64,000 bases of DNA from Alphaproteobacteria bacterium (GCA_017307285.1 JAFKFI010000061.1:73803-137802), one strand, 5' to 3'. Positions 44,873 to 57,128 are shown, counted from the first letter of the stretch. The notes: a model not told the origin generated them from the sequence alone. A program made the numbers and translations.

Positions 44873-46015
44873 TCAGGCGGCGACGAAGCTCCCGGCACGG
44901 GCGAGCACGCGTTCGGCATCGGCAACAATACCCGACAGCACCTCGGCGGCCGGTCGGATCGATTTGATCATCCCCAGTCCCTGGCCGGCGAAGCCCGGAA
45001 TGATGTCGGCTCGTCCGGCCTGCAACGCCGCGGCCGTCACCGGCTGGGCGACCATCCCCTGGTAGGGCATCGGCAGCGGCTCGACACCCGCCTCGATGTA
45101 GGCGTCGGCCCATTTATTGCGCACCATGCGGGCCGGCTTGCCGGTGAGCGAGCGTGAGACGACCGTGCTCTGGTCGTTGCCATCCACGAGCGCCTGCTTC
45201 TGGAAATCGCGCAGTCCCGCCTCGACAGTGGCTAGGAAGGCGGTGCCGATCCAGGCCCCCTCCGCCCCCAGCATCATCGCCGCCGCGACGCCTCGCCCAT
45301 CGGAGATGCCGCCGGCCCCGATCACCGGCACCCGACCGGCCACCGCATCGACCACTTGCGGGATCAGCGCCATCGTGCCGATCGGCGAATTGTGGCCGCC
45401 GCCGTCATGGCCTTGGGCGACGATGAGGTCGACGCCCGTCTTGACCACGTTGAGCGCGTGCCGCGTGGCGCCGACCACGCACAGCACCTTGGTGCCGTTC
45501 GCTTTCAGTCGGTCCATCCACTGCTCGGGGCTTCCGAGGCCGGCGGCGTAGAGCGCCACCCGCTCCTCGATCACCACCTCCATCTGCGCCTCGAAGAATT
45601 CCTTGGTGAGCAGCGGCGGGCCGTCCAGATCGGCCGGATCACGGCCACCGATCGCCAAGATTTCGGCCTCGGTGAGCTCCGCGAGACCCTCCTGCTCGCG
45701 GAATTGCTTGGCGAATTGGCGGTGCTGCGGCAGCAGGTCGCGCGGCGAGACGCCGGTGTTGTCCGCCTTCGGCCCGCGTCGGACGGAGGCGGGCAGCAGG
45801 GTGTCCACGCCGAACGGCTTGTCGGTCAGCTCGCGGGTGCGGCGTATCCAGGCGCGCAGCTGGTTCGGCCCGCAGGAGGCGGCGCCGAGAATGCCCATGC
45901 CGCCGGCGTTGGACACCGCCGCCGCCAGCTCCGGCGTGCTGGCGCGGCCCATGCCGGCGAGCAGGATCGGGTAGCGGATGCCGAGCATCTCGCAGATGCG
46001 GCTGTGCAGGGCCAT
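44873..46015 (-). CDS. Nitronate monooxygenase family flavoprotein
   Basis: A 380-residue FMN-dependent TIM-barrel enzyme. The N-terminal substrate/FMN region YPILLAGMGRASTPELAAAV, VAQGHDGGGHNSPIGTMAL with its catalytic-region His, and the phosphate loop GAGGISDGRGVAAAMMLGAE are visible. Family members oxidise alkyl nitronates or act as 2-nitropropane dioxygenase-like enzymes. The specific substrate is unknown. Confidence 0.9.
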   Translation of the reverse strand: MALHSRICEMLGIRYPILLAGMGRASTPELAAAVSNAGGMGILGAASCGPNQLRAWIRRTRELTDKPFGVDTLLPASVRRGPKADNTGVSPRDLLPQHRQFAKQFREQEGLAELTEAEILAIGGRDPADLDGPPLLTKEFFEAQMEVVIEERVALYAAGLGSPEQWMDRLKANGTKVLCVVGATRHALNVVKTGVDLIVAQGHDGGGHNSPIGTMALIPQVVDAVAGRVPVIGAGGISDGRGVAAAMMLGAEGAWIGTAFLATVEAGLRDFQKQALVDGNDQSTVVSRSLTGKPARMVRNKWADAYIEAGVEPLPMPYQGMVAQPVTAAALQAGRADIIPGFAGQGLGMIKSIRPAAEVLSGIVADAERVLARAGSFVAA

Positions 46016-46118
46016 TTGGGCGTTTCCTTCGCATCAGGTCGTTCGCGTCGGCCAAGCCTTGCATTCCCGCGCGGAAATGGGAACCGTCCGACCTCGACCG
46101 AATATCTGGAGAGCCCGC

Positions 46119-46439
46119 ATGTATATCGCGATGAACCGCTTCAAGGTGTCCCCCGGCTCCGAGAAGGATTTCGAGACCGTCTGGACCTCGCGCGACACTT
46201 TCCTGCACGGTGTCCCGGGTTTCGTCGAATTCCACCTGCTGCGCGGGCCGGCGCGCGACGACCACGTGCTGTATTCCTCGCACACCATCTGGCGCAGCTA
46301 CGCCGATTTCGAGGCTTGGACGAAATCGGAAGCGTTCCGCGCGGCGCATCGCGGCGCTGGGCAGAACAAGCCGCTCTATCTCGGTCATCCCGAGTTCGAG
46401 GGCTTCGAGGTCATCCAGACGGTGAAGCCGAAATCCTGA
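46119..46439 (+). CDS. Antibiotic biosynthesis monooxygenase (ABM) domain protein
   Basis: 106 residues. The dimeric ferredoxin-like ABM fold is visible in MYIAMNRFKVSPGSEKDFE and GFVEFHLLRGPARDDHVLYS, with HTIWRSYADFEAWTKSEAFR. The layout resembles HmoA/IsdG-type haem-degrading monooxygenases, but the catalytic residues cannot be assigned with certainty. A GGAG lies before ATG 46119. It is divergent from the nitronate monooxygenase gene. Confidence 0.88.
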   Translation: MYIAMNRFKVSPGSEKDFETVWTSRDTFLHGVPGFVEFHLLRGPARDDHVLYSSHTIWRSYADFEAWTKSEAFRAAHRGAGQNKPLYLGHPEFEGFEVIQTVKPKS

Positions 46440-46444
46440 CGGGC

Positions 46445-46834
46445 TCAGGCAGCGCTGCGGTCGACCAACTCGATACTGACGTTCTGCGGCCCGCGCAGGA
46501 AGGCGATCCGCACGCCCGGGCGCACGGTCGTCGGCTCCATCGTGAACTCGGCGCCCTTGGCCTTGAGCTCGGCGACCGCCGCGTCGATCCCGCTCACGCT
46601 CAGGCCGAGATGCTCGAGGCCGAGATAGGGCGGGGTCGGCGGCGGCGCGGCCTGGCCGTCGCGGACGAGCGCGATGAACACCGAGAGGCCGCCCAAATTG
46701 AGGTCGACGCGAGACGACCCGTCCGCCTGGGTGGAGCGGATCACCTCGGCGCCGAACATCTTTTCGTAGTATTGCGCGGTGCTCTCGGGGTCGGGGCTGC
46801 GCAGGTGCACGTGATCATGTTTGAACTGGGCCAT
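46445..46834 (-). CDS. VOC-family (glyoxalase/bleomycin resistance fold) protein
   Basis: 129 residues in one VOC module pair: HDHVHLRSPDPESTAQYYEKM and LEHLGLSVSGIDAAVAELKAKG, with metal-ligand candidates His and Glu (IELVD). These proteins are metal-dependent lyases, dioxygenases or binders. No specific substrate can be assigned. It converges with the ABM gene, 5 bases apart. Confidence 0.9.
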   Translation of the reverse strand: MAQFKHDHVHLRSPDPESTAQYYEKMFGAEVIRSTQADGSSRVDLNLGGLSVFIALVRDGQAAPPPTPPYLGLEHLGLSVSGIDAAVAELKAKGAEFTMEPTTVRPGVRIAFLRGPQNVSIELVDRSAA

Positions 46835-46932
46835 CTATTCCCTCCCGCTGCTCACGGCGGACAGGTTCCGGGTTCGGCGGAGGGAATGCAAGCGGACTTG
46901 CCGAGGGCGGTGTCACGCGGGAGGCTGTGGCG

Positions 46933-47733
46933 ATGAACAAGCCCGCCAATAGCTTCGGGACGCGGCTGCGCTGGTGGCGCGAGCGGCGTGCCCTGTCGCA
47001 GCTTGACCTGGCGCTGGAAGCAGACACCTCGCAACGCCATCTGAGCTTTCTTGAGTCCGGCCGCGCCGCGCCGAGCCGGGAGATGGTGCTGCGCCTGGGC
47101 GCGACGCTCGGGCTGCCGCTGCGTCAGCAGAACGCGCTGCTGCTAGCCGCCGGCTTCGCCCCCGCCTGGCGCGAGTCCCAGCTCGACGCGCCGCAGCTGG
47201 CGCTGGTGCAATCGGCACTCGATCACATGCTGAAGCACCACGAGCCCTATCCGGCGCTCGTGGTCGATCGGACCTGGAACCTGCTGCGCGCCAATCGTGG
47301 CGCGGCGATGCTGACCTCGTTCCTCAACGGCCCGGCGGAGCCGCCGCCCGGGCCGGTCAACCTCGCCGATGTGCTGCTCTCGCCCGACGGCTGGCGGCCG
47401 CTGATAGAAAACTGGCACGAGGTGGCGCTGTATTTCCTGCGCGACGTGCAGGCCGACGCCTTCGCCGATCCCTCGGCCGAGGCCGAGGCGCTGTTGGGGC
47501 GTCTGCTAGCCTATCCGGATGTCCCCAACCTCTCGCGCGCGCCGCTTATCGAAGAGGCGCCACTGCCCGTCCTGCCGGTGCAATTCCGCAAAGGCGACAT
47601 CTCGATCCGGCTGTTTACCACCATCGCCACACTTGGGACGCCGCGCGACGTGACGCTGCAGGGCATCCGCATCGAGACGCTATTTCCAGCCGACGAGCCG
47701 ACCAGCGCGCTGCTGCGAAGCTGGGGCGGCTAG
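46933..47733 (+). CDS. XRE-family regulator with MmyB-like ligand-binding domain
   Basis: 266 residues from ATG 46933 (Shine-Dalgarno GGGAGG nine bases upstream; GTG 46927 is possible). The N-terminal HTH (about 10-62, RRALSQLDLALEADTSQRHL, SFLESGRAAPS) is followed by the MmyB-like PAS-fold domain (YPALVVDRTWNLLRANRGAA). It is probably a metabolite-sensing transcription factor. The targets may include the divergent VOC gene across the 98-base gap, but no operator was identified. The last 4 bases overlap the convergent gene. Confidence 0.9.
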   Translation: MNKPANSFGTRLRWWRERRALSQLDLALEADTSQRHLSFLESGRAAPSREMVLRLGATLGLPLRQQNALLLAAGFAPAWRESQLDAPQLALVQSALDHMLKHHEPYPALVVDRTWNLLRANRGAAMLTSFLNGPAEPPPGPVNLADVLLSPDGWRPLIENWHEVALYFLRDVQADAFADPSAEAEALLGRLLAYPDVPNLSRAPLIEEAPLPVLPVQFRKGDISIRLFTTIATLGTPRDVTLQGIRIETLFPADEPTSALLRSWGG

Positions 47734-48293
47734 CGGTAGGAGAGTACATCCGGGGACAATCCCAGGGCTGAAATGGTCGCCGGGTTGAGCTGACCGTTCG
47801 GCTGCAGGCCGCGGCCTTGCTGGAACCGTTCGATGGCAGACTGCGTGCTCTCACCCCATACGCCGTCCAGGGCACCGTTGTAGAAGTTGAGGGCTCGTAG
47901 CCGCTCCTGGATCGCGCGGATGGACTGGGAGCGGAGTCTCTCCCCCGCGGGCGGGGAGGCGGCCGGCGTCGGCTGTGCCGTGGCGAGGAGGGTTCCGGGC
48001 TCAATTCCGAGGGTCGCTGCCGTTGCCTGGTTCATCTGTCCGGTGACCTGCAGCTGGTGCGACTGCTGGAAGCGCTGCAGCGCGGTCTCGCTATCGGCAC
48101 CCCAGATGCCATCGACGTTGCCGGTGTAGGCGCCTGCCTGGCGCAGCCTCTCCTGCACTGCCTGCACCGATTGCGGGCTCAACGGCTGGGTGTAGGAGAG
48201 TGGCGGCACGGTGGTTTGCGCGAAGCTGGACGGTGCCGGAGCCAATCCGGCCAATGCGAGCGCGAGGGTCGGCAGGATGGCAGAGGCTTTCAT
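47730..48293 (-). CDS. Secreted protein with two peptidoglycan-binding domains
   Basis: 187 residues. It has a signal peptide (MKASAILPTLALALAGLAP, cleavage near SSFAQ), then two PG_binding_1 modules: about 38-95 (VQAVQERLRQAGAYTGNVDG) and about 121-180 (IRAIQERLRALNFYNGALDG). There is no catalytic domain, so it may anchor to or sense cell wall. It is divergent from the thioesterase gene. Confidence 0.92.
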   Translation of the reverse strand: MKASAILPTLALALAGLAPAPSSFAQTTVPPLSYTQPLSPQSVQAVQERLRQAGAYTGNVDGIWGADSETALQRFQQSHQLQVTGQMNQATAATLGIEPGTLLATAQPTPAASPPAGERLRSQSIRAIQERLRALNFYNGALDGVWGESTQSAIERFQQGRGLQPNGQLNPATISALGLSPDVLSYR

Positions 48294-48403
48294 AGCGAAC
48301 GTCCCTGTTGGTCCCCCGGCGTCAACGCGCGAGCCGGCTGAGGGGTTCGGGTTGCGGGGCGATGCCGGGCCGCCGACAATGGCGTGAGACGCGGAGGCAA
48401 AGC

Positions 48404-48805
48404 ATGGATGCGCTCGCTCGACTGAATGACAACGTGCTGCCGTTCGCGCGGCTGCTCGGAATTACCTTCACGGAGGCCGCACCCCACCTTGTGCGGGCGA
48501 CGATGATGGTGCGGGACGATCTCTGCACCCGTCCGGCCGTGCTGCATGGCGGCGCGATCATGGCGTTCGCCGACACGCTCGGCGCGGCAGGGACGATCCT
48601 CAACCTGCCGGAAGGCGCGGGCACCACGACGATCGAGAGCAAGACCAATTTCATGGCCCCCGCACCCGCTGGCGCGCCGGTGACGGGCGAGGCGACGCCG
48701 TTGCATCGCGGCCGGCGCACGCAAGTGTGGCAGACCCGGGTCACCACGGCACAAGGCAAGCTGGTGGCGCTGGTAACGCAGACGCAGCTGGTCATCCAGC
48801 CTTGA
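48404..48805 (+). CDS. PaaI-type hotdog-fold thioesterase
   Basis: 133 residues from ATG 48404 with a GGAGG upstream. The hotdog core has PAVLHGGAIMAFADTLGAAG, which contains the conserved HGG with catalytic-region Asp, and TTTIESKTNFMAPA. It hydrolyses acyl-CoA esters; the chain type is unknown. Its stop abuts that of the convergent mccA gene, which may hint at a role in branched-chain acyl-CoA metabolism. Confidence 0.92.
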   Translation: MDALARLNDNVLPFARLLGITFTEAAPHLVRATMMVRDDLCTRPAVLHGGAIMAFADTLGAAGTILNLPEGAGTTTIESKTNFMAPAPAGAPVTGEATPLHRGRRTQVWQTRVTTAQGKLVALVTQTQLVIQP

Positions 48806-50814
48806 TCAGCCCCCTTCTGCGAAGCTGACGAGCAGCTGGCCTTCCTCGACTGTCTCGCCGGCTCGGCAGGGCACGCTGTCGACCATGCCGTCCGCGGGGG
48901 CTGCGAGGCGGAAAACGGTCTTCATCGCTTCCAGGATCACCAGCACGTCGCCGCGCTTCACCTGCTGCCCCGGCTCGGCGAGGATTTCGGTGACTTGGCC
49001 GGGGATGGGGGCCACGAGCCGGCCGCCCGAGCCAGATTCTTCCTCGGCGGCGAGGACTGGGTCTGGCAGGTGGAAGCGCCAGGTCTCGCCGCGCAGCCGG
49101 ACGGTCACGTGCTGCTCCGAGCGCTCGACGCCGGCGTGCTCGCGGATGCCGTCGAGGTCGATGGCAAGTCGACCCTCCGGGAGGCGCGATGCCCGGGCGA
49201 CCAGCGATTGGTCGGCTGCCGTAATCCGCCATGCACCACCCGAGCGGCGCAGCCCGACCGGGTGGTCTGCCCCGTCGGCCGCAAAGCGCAGTACGCGCTC
49301 CGGCGACGCGTTCAGCCACCAGCCGTCGCGCGCCTGCCAAGGCGACCAGGGGTCGTCCGAGGTCGCCGCCGCGCGGGCCGACTGCTCCGCCTCGTCAGTC
49401 AGCACCCCGAGGGCGGCAGCAGCCAGGGCGGCGAGCGGCGGAGTCGGTTGCGGCGCGAGGAGGGTATCGGCGTGGCGCTCGATAAAGCCGGTGTCGATGC
49501 TGCCCGTGGCGAACGCCTCGCTCGCGGCGATGCGGCCGAGCAGGTCGATGTTGGTCGTCACGCCGGCGATGTCGCAGGCGGATAAGGCGGCGCGGAGTTT
49601 GGCGAGCGCGCCGTCGCGGGTCGCGCCGTGGCAGATCAGCTTGGCGATCATCGCGTCGTAGTGGGTGGTGATGGTGTCGCCCGCGCGGACGCCGGTGTCG
49701 AGGCGCATTGACGCGCTCTCCGGCGGCGTGCGGAACGCGGTTAGCCGGCCGATGGAGGGTGCGAAATCGCGCGACGGGTCCTCGGCGTAGATGCGCGCCT
49801 CGATGGCGTGCCCGTGGAGCCGGATATCCTGCTGCGCAGCCGGCAGATTCTCGCCGGCGGCGACCCGCAGCTGCCATTCGACAAGATCGAAGCCTGTCAC
49901 CATCTCGGTGACGGGATGCTCGACCTGCAGGCGGGTGTTCATCTCCAGGAAAAAGAAACTATCGGCATCAGCAACGAATTCGACGGTGCCGGCGCCGACA
50001 TAGCCGACCGCCTGCGCGGCGGCGACCGCGGCGTGGCCCATCGCGGCGCGGCGCTCTGGGTCGAGCCCTGGCGCGGGCGCTTCCTCGATGACCTTCTGAT
50101 GCCGCCGTTGCGTGGAGCAGTCGCGCTCGAAGAGATGCACCGCGTTGCCGTGCGTGTCGGCGAAGACCTGCACCTCGATGTGGCGCGGGCGTTGCAGGTA
50201 GCGCTCGATCAGCACCCGCTCGTCGCCGAACGCCGACGCCGCCTCCTGCCGGGCCGAGGCGAGCGCGGCTGCGAACGATCCGAGTTCCGTCACCACGCGC
50301 ATCCCGCGCCCACCGCCCCCGGAGACGGCCTTGATGACGACGGGAAAGCCGATCCCTGAAGCCGCGTTGGCGAGGAAATCCACGTCCTGCTCGGCGCCGT
50401 GATAGCCCGGCAGCAGGGGCACACCGGAGGTTTCCATCAGTGACTTCGCCGCGGATTTCGAGCCCATCGCGCGCATCGCGGAAGCGGGCGGGCCGACGAA
50501 GATCAGGCCGGCTTGCTCGCAGGCCTCGGCGAAGGCCGGGTTCTCGGACAGGAAGCCGTAGCCCGGATGCACCGCCTCCGCGCCGGTTCGCCGTGCCGCG
50601 TCGATGATGCGCTCGATGCTGAGATAGCTCTCGCGTGCCGGCGCCGGCCCGATCCGCATGGCGATGTCGGCTTCCGCCACGTGCAGCGCGTTGGCGTCCG
50701 CGTCCGAATAGACCGCGATTGTCGTGATCCCCATGCGTCGCGCGGTGCGCGCGATGCGGCAGGCGATCTCGCCGCGATTGGCGATGAGCAGGGATGAGAA
50801 CATGCTCTTGCCCA

Positions 50815-50815
<1 letters not shown>
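48806..50815 (-). CDS. mccA: Methylcrotonoyl-CoA carboxylase alpha (biotin) subunit
   Basis: 669 residues. The biotin carboxylase domain (about 1-445) has the ATP-grasp loop GGGGRGMR and EMNTRLQVEHPVTEM; the BT linker region follows; the C-terminal biotinyl domain (about 595-669) carries EAMKT with Lys632. The canonical motif is AMKM, so the residue after Lys is unusual. It carboxylates 3-methylcrotonyl-CoA in leucine breakdown. The ATG 50815 overlaps the mccB stop by one base; ATG 50803 is possible. Neighbours ivd and mccB support MCC rather than propionyl-CoA carboxylase. Confidence 0.9.
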
Positions 50816-52422
<1,607 letters not shown>

Positions 52423-52472
52423 TGGCGGAAGCCTGCTGCACCGCCGCCGTACCAGTGCTTGGCAAAGTACTC

Positions 52473-52555
52473 GTCATGGTCGGCGCAGGCCGGCCATCCA
52501 CGACTTTGCTTGCCGGCGCTGAAGTCGTGGATGACCGCCCTGCGCCGGTCATGAC
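52473..52555. repeat. Long imperfect palindrome between ivd and mccB
   Basis: Two 35-base arms (52473-52507 and 52521-52555) match in inverted orientation at 30 of 35 positions around a 13-base loop. The arms begin gtcatg and end in catccacgactt. Arms of this type (GTCATGRCCGG...CATCCACGACTT) resemble dispersed intergenic palindromes of alphaproteobacteria. In RNA it would form a very stable hairpin between the two genes of the operon. There is no U-run, so it is not a classic terminator. Confidence 0.9.
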
Positions 52556-52609
52556 GGTACGGGGTGGCCAATCCGGACGCTGCTTCGCCGGCCATGAAGG
52601 GAAAAGTGT

Positions 52610-53788
52610 TCATGCCGTCTCGCGGAACAGCTCGCGGCCGATCAGCATTCGGCGGATTTCGCTGGTGCCGGCGCCGATTTCGTAGAGCTTGGCGTCACGC
52701 AGCAACCGGCCGGTCGGGTAGTCGTTGATGTAGCCGTTGCCGCCGAGAGCCTGGATCGCCTCGAGCGCCATCCAGGTCGCCTTCTCGGCGGCGTAGAGGA
52801 TGGCGCCGGCGGCGTCCTTGCGCGTCGTCTGGCCGCGATCGCACGCCTTCGCCACCGCGTACACATACGCGCGGCTCGCGTTCATCGTGGTGTACATGTC
52901 GGCGATCTTGCCCTGCATCAGCTGGAACTCGCCGATCGGCTGGCCGAACTGCTTGCGCTCATGGACGTATGGCACCACCGCGTCCATGCAGGCCTGCATG
53001 ATGCCGAGCGGGCCGGCGGCGAGCACCGCGCGTTCGTAGTCGAGCCCGCTCATCAGGATGTTGACGCCCGCGCCGACCGCGCCGAGCACGTTCTCCTCCG
53101 GCACCTCGCAATCCTGGAACACCAGCTCGCAGGTGTTGGAGCCGCGCATCCCGAGCTTGTCGAGTTTTTGCGCGGTGGAAAAACCCTTGAAGCCGCGCTC
53201 GATGAGGAAGGCGGTGATGCCGCGTGGCCCGGCGTCGGGGTCGGTCTTGGCGTAGACCACCAGCACGTCCGCGTTGGGGCCGTTGGTGATCCACATCTTC
53301 GAGCCGTTGAGCACGAAGCGGTCGCCGCGCTTCTCGGCGCGGGTGCGCATCCCCACCACGTCCGATCCCGCGCCGGGCTCCGACATCGCCAGCGCGCCGA
53401 CATGCTCGCCGCCGATCAGGCGCGGCAGGTATTTGCGCTTCTGCGCCTCCGTGCCGTTGCGGCGGATCTGATTGACACAGAGGTTGGAATGCGCGCCGTA
53501 GGACAGGCCGACCGAGGCGGAGGCCCGGGAGATTTCCTCCATCGCCACGACGTGCTCGAGGTAGCCCATCCCGGCGCCGCCGTACTCCTCCTCGACCGTG
53601 ATGCCGAGGACGCCGAGCGCCCCCATCTTACGCCAGAGGTCAGCTGGGAAATCGTTCTCCTTGTCGATCGCGGCGGCGCGCGGCGCGATCTCGTCGGCGG
53701 CGAAGGCCTCGACCTGCCCGCGCAGCATGTCGGCGGTCTCGCCGAGGCCGAAATCGAGGCTCGGAAGCCGGTTGGGGAGCAACGCCAT
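52610..53788 (-). CDS. ivd: Isovaleryl-CoA dehydrogenase
   Basis: A 392-residue acyl-CoA dehydrogenase. [20 protein letters not shown] and [18 protein letters not shown] are the FAD/substrate signatures. [20 protein letters not shown] contains the Glu at the position used as catalytic base specifically by isovaleryl-CoA dehydrogenases. It converts isovaleryl-CoA to 3-methylcrotonyl-CoA, passing electrons to ETF, just before the MCC step encoded downstream. Confidence 0.94.
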   Translation of the reverse strand: MALLPNRLPSLDFGLGETADMLRGQVEAFAADEIAPRAAAIDKENDFPADLWRKMGALGVLGITVEEEYGGAGMGYLEHVVAMEEISRASASVGLSYGAHSNLCVNQIRRNGTEAQKRKYLPRLIGGEHVGALAMSEPGAGSDVVGMRTRAEKRGDRFVLNGSKMWITNGPNADVLVVYAKTDPDAGPRGITAFLIERGFKGFSTAQKLDKLGMRGSNTCELVFQDCEVPEENVLGAVGAGVNILMSGLDYERAVLAAGPLGIMQACMDAVVPYVHERKQFGQPIGEFQLMQGKIADMYTTMNASRAYVYAVAKACDRGQTTRKDAAGAILYAAEKATWMALEAIQALGGNGYINDYPTGRLLRDAKLYEIGAGTSEIRRMLIGRELFRETA

Positions 53789-53892
53789 GCGCTGGTCAGA
53801 TCCTTCGGCAATGACCTATCGTGCCGCGGAGCATCGCCGATCCCGCCCGTCCCGCCAAGTCAAAGAGCGATGCCCAGTGCGAGGAGACTTCT

Positions 53893-55587
53893 ATGAGTGA
53901 CCCGGCCCTGAGCTATGTGCACGGCGCGAGCGAGCAGACTTTGCTCGGCGAGACCATCGGCGCCAATTTCGACCGCACCGTCGCGCAATGGGGCGATCGG
54001 CCGGGGCTGATCGTGCGCCAGCAGGGTGTGCGCTGGAGCTATGGCGAGCTTGGCCGCAAGGTGGACGCCTTTGCCGCGGGCCTTCTCGCGCTCGGCCTCG
54101 AGCCGGGGGACCGCATCGGCATCTGGTCGCCGAACAACTCGGAATGGGTGGTAACGCAGTTCGCCACGGCCAAGGCTGGGCTGGTGCTCGTCAATATCAA
54201 CCCGGCCTATCGGCTGGCCGAGCTGGAATACGCGCTGAACAAGGTCGGCTGCCGCGCGCTGATCACCGCGACCGCGTTCAAGACGAGCGATTATATCGGG
54301 ATGCTAAACACGCTCGCGCCGGAGTTGCGGACGAGCGCGCCCGGGGAGCTCGCGGCGGCGAAGCTGACGGAACTGCGCACGGTCATCCAGATCGGGGCGG
54401 AAACGGCGCCCGGCGCCATCCCGTTCGACACCGTCTACGCGGCGGGCGGCGACGGCCAGCGCGCTCGCCTCGCGGAACTCGCGGGGACGCTGCAATTCGA
54501 CGACCCGATCAACATTCAGTTTACCTCGGGCACAACGGGCGCCCCCAAGGGTGCGACGCTCACGCACCACAACATCCTGAACAACGGCTTCTTCATCGGC
54601 GAGGCGATGCGGCTGACCGAGGAGGACAAGATCTGCATTCCCGTGCCGCTGTATCATTGCTTCGGCATGGTGCTCGGCAATCTCGCCTGCGTGACGCATG
54701 GTGCCGCGATGGTCTATCCCGGCGAGGGGTTCGAGCCTCTGGCCACACTGCAGACTGTTGCAGAGGAGCGCTGCACCGGGCTCTACGGCGTGCCAACCAT
54801 GTTCATCGCCGAGCTACAGCACCCGGATTTCCGCCGCTACGATCTCAGGAGTTTGCGTACCGGCATCATGGCCGGCGCGCCGTGCCCGATCGAGGTGATG
54901 CGCCGCGTCATCGACGAGATGCACGCAAGCGAAATTACCATCGCCTACGGCATGACAGAGACCAGCCCGGTGAGCTTCCAGAGCGCCACCGATGATCCGC
55001 TCGAGCGTCGGGTCTCGACCGTGGGGCGCGTGCTGCCGCATGTCGAGGTCAAGATCATCGACGCGGAGGGGCGTATCGTGCGGCGCGGCGAGCGGGGCGA
55101 ATTGTGCACGCGCGGCTATTCGGTAATGCGCGGCTACTGGGGCGACGAGGCGTTGACCTCGCAGGCGATCGACCAGGCGCGCTGGATGCATACCGGCGAT
55201 CTCGCGGTGATCGACGAGGAAGGCTTCTGCAACATCGTCGGCCGCATCAAGGACATGGTGATCCGCGGCGGCGAGAACGTCTATCCGCGCGAGGTCGAGG
55301 AATTTCTCTATCGTCATCCGAAGATCGAGGAGGTACAGATCTTCGGCGTGCCCGACGAGCGGTTCGGCGAGGAGCTGTGCGCCTGGATCAAGCCGCGTGC
55401 CGGCGAGGTGTTGAACGAAGAGGAGGTGCGGGCGTTCTGCCGCGACCAGATCGCCCACTACAAGGTGCCGCGCCACATCCGCTTCGTCGACGAGTTCCCC
55501 ATGACGGTAACGGGCAAGATGCAGAAATTCGTTATGCGCGAGCGCATGGTGGAGGAGCTCGGGGTGCGGGAGGCGGCGACGGCGTAG
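53893..55587 (+). CDS. AMP-binding acyl-CoA synthetase
   Basis: 564 residues. The ANL-superfamily ligase motifs are [17 protein letters not shown] (P-loop, about residue 215), [29 protein letters not shown] and the C-terminal catalytic Lys in TVTGKMQK. It activates a carboxylic acid with ATP and CoA. The closest family types are medium- or branched-chain acyl-CoA synthetases often clustered with ivd/mcc. It is divergent from ivd (104 bases), consistent with co-regulation for isovalerate/leucine use. The start ATG 53893 has a GAGGAGA site. Confidence 0.92.
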   Translation: MSDPALSYVHGASEQTLLGETIGANFDRTVAQWGDRPGLIVRQQGVRWSYGELGRKVDAFAAGLLALGLEPGDRIGIWSPNNSEWVVTQFATAKAGLVLVNINPAYRLAELEYALNKVGCRALITATAFKTSDYIGMLNTLAPELRTSAPGELAAAKLTELRTVIQIGAETAPGAIPFDTVYAAGGDGQRARLAELAGTLQFDDPINIQFTSGTTGAPKGATLTHHNILNNGFFIGEAMRLTEEDKICIPVPLYHCFGMVLGNLACVTHGAAMVYPGEGFEPLATLQTVAEERCTGLYGVPTMFIAELQHPDFRRYDLRSLRTGIMAGAPCPIEVMRRVIDEMHASEITIAYGMTETSPVSFQSATDDPLERRVSTVGRVLPHVEVKIIDAEGRIVRRGERGELCTRGYSVMRGYWGDEALTSQAIDQARWMHTGDLAVIDEEGFCNIVGRIKDMVIRGGENVYPREVEEFLYRHPKIEEVQIFGVPDERFGEELCAWIKPRAGEVLNEEEVRAFCRDQIAHYKVPRHIRFVDEFPMTVTGKMQKFVMRERMVEELGVREAATA

Positions 55588-55620
55588 GCCAGAAGACCCG
55601 TCCGTCAGTCCCCCGCTTGA

Positions 55621-55971
55621 TTATTCGATGGGAACGAAGATCGAGTGGCGCATCTTGCCTTCAACCGATTTCGACAGATGACCCTTGCCGCTGACATCCT
55701 CCACCAGAATCACCTCGCCTGGGCCGATGATTCGGCTCTCGCCATCGCTTGCGGTGATCTGCACAGCGGCATCGAGATTGATGATGTATTGGCGGCGCGG
55801 CGCCGGGTGCCAGTCGAGATCGTAGGTGCCCGCCGTCTCGCGGAAGATGATGCCGGTCGCCGGCTGGCGCTTCGACATCTTGCCGCCGCGTCCTTCCTCC
55901 GCCCAGTCGATCTCGATGTCGCGGAAGTGGGATTCGCCATTGGCGGCGGCGTAGAGATTGTGGATTCGCAT
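55621..55971 (-). CDS. Cupin-fold hypothetical protein
   Basis: 116 residues. Central beta-rich stretch DLDWHPAPRRQYIINLDAAV and IIGPGEVILVEDVSGKGHLS looks like a single cupin barrel, with candidate metal residues His (WHP, KGH) and Glu. No signal peptide. Enzymatic role unknown. It converges with the acyl-CoA synthetase and is divergent from the quinone reductase. Confidence 0.82.
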   Translation of the reverse strand: MRIHNLYAAANGESHFRDIEIDWAEEGRGGKMSKRQPATGIIFRETAGTYDLDWHPAPRRQYIINLDAAVQITASDGESRIIGPGEVILVEDVSGKGHLSKSVEGKMRHSIFVPIE

Positions 55972-56104
55972 CGCGGCGTTCCCTCTCGTATTCTTCTGCT
56001 GCGTACGATCCTAGGCGGAAGAGGCCACGCTCCGCCAGTCTCGGCTTGACGCTCGCTGCGCCGACGCAGAGGTTCCCGCCGCAATGCGAGAAGGAGCCAT
56101 CGGC

Positions 56105-57112
56105 ATGCGCATCCCCGAGACTATGACCCAGATCGCCGCCGAGGGCGCCGGCGATCCCGAGGTGCTGCGGCCGGTCCAAGGTCCGGTTCCCACGCCGAAG
56201 CCCGACGAGGTGCTGGTGCGCGTGCTCGCCGCCGGCGTCAACCGCCCGGACGTGGCGCAGCGTCAGGGCTCCTATCCGCCGCCACCTGGCGCCAGCCCGC
56301 TGCTTGGCCTCGAGATCGCCGGCGAAGTGGTCGCGGCCGGCGCGGCGGTACGCGACTGGCACGTCGGCGACCGGGTGTGCGCGCTCACCAATGGCGGCGG
56401 TTACGCGGAATACTGCACCGCGCCGGCGCCACAATGCTTGCCGTGGCCCACCGGCTACGACGCGATCCGGGCCGCTGCACTCCCAGAGACATATTTCACC
56501 GTGTGGGCCAACCTGTTTCAGGCCGGACGGCTGGCCTCGAGCGAGACCGCGCTGATACATGGCGGCACATCCGGGATCGGCGTCACCGCGATCCAGCTCG
56601 CCGCCGCGTTCGGTGCCACGGTCTACGCCACCGCCGGCTCCGACGAGAAGGTCGCGGCCTGCCGCAGCTTGGGTGCGGCGGAGGCGATCAATTACCGCAC
56701 CGCCGATTTCGCCGCCGAGATCAAGCGGATCACTGGTGGGCGCGGGGTCGACGTCATCCTCGACATGGTCGGCGGCCCATATCTCGCGCGCGACATCCGC
56801 TCGCTGGCGATGGACGGTCGGCTGGTATTGATCGCCTTCCTGCAGGGCTCGAAGGTGGAAAACTTTGACTTCGTGCAGGTGATGACCAAGCGGCTGACGA
56901 TCACCGGCTCGACCATGCGCCCGCGCACGACGGCGCAGAAGGGGGCGATCGCCGCCGAATTGCGAGAGCGCGTCTGGCCGCTGCTCGATGCCGGACGCTG
57001 CGGCCCGGTGATCCACCGGGTGTTCCCGCTCGCCGAGGCGGTCGAGGCGCATCGGCTGATGGAGAGCAGCGCGCATATCGGCAAGATCATGCTGCGGGTC
57101 GCCGACGCTTGA
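56105..57112 (+). CDS. NAD(P)H-quinone oxidoreductase, PIG3 family
   Basis: 335 residues in the zinc-free medium-chain dehydrogenase group. [19 protein letters not shown] is the PIG3 signature. [20 protein letters not shown] is the NADPH-binding Rossmann motif, and [19 protein letters not shown] follows. It reduces quinones with NADPH. ATG 56105 has GAAGGAG upstream; an in-frame ATG at 56084 would add 7 residues. The next gene starts 16 bases later. Confidence 0.94.
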   Translation: MRIPETMTQIAAEGAGDPEVLRPVQGPVPTPKPDEVLVRVLAAGVNRPDVAQRQGSYPPPPGASPLLGLEIAGEVVAAGAAVRDWHVGDRVCALTNGGGYAEYCTAPAPQCLPWPTGYDAIRAAALPETYFTVWANLFQAGRLASSETALIHGGTSGIGVTAIQLAAAFGATVYATAGSDEKVAACRSLGAAEAINYRTADFAAEIKRITGGRGVDVILDMVGGPYLARDIRSLAMDGRLVLIAFLQGSKVENFDFVQVMTKRLTITGSTMRPRTTAQKGAIAAELRERVWPLLDAGRCGPVIHRVFPLAEAVEAHRLMESSAHIGKIMLRVADA

Positions 57113-57128
57113 GGGGCGTGGGTTCGCG

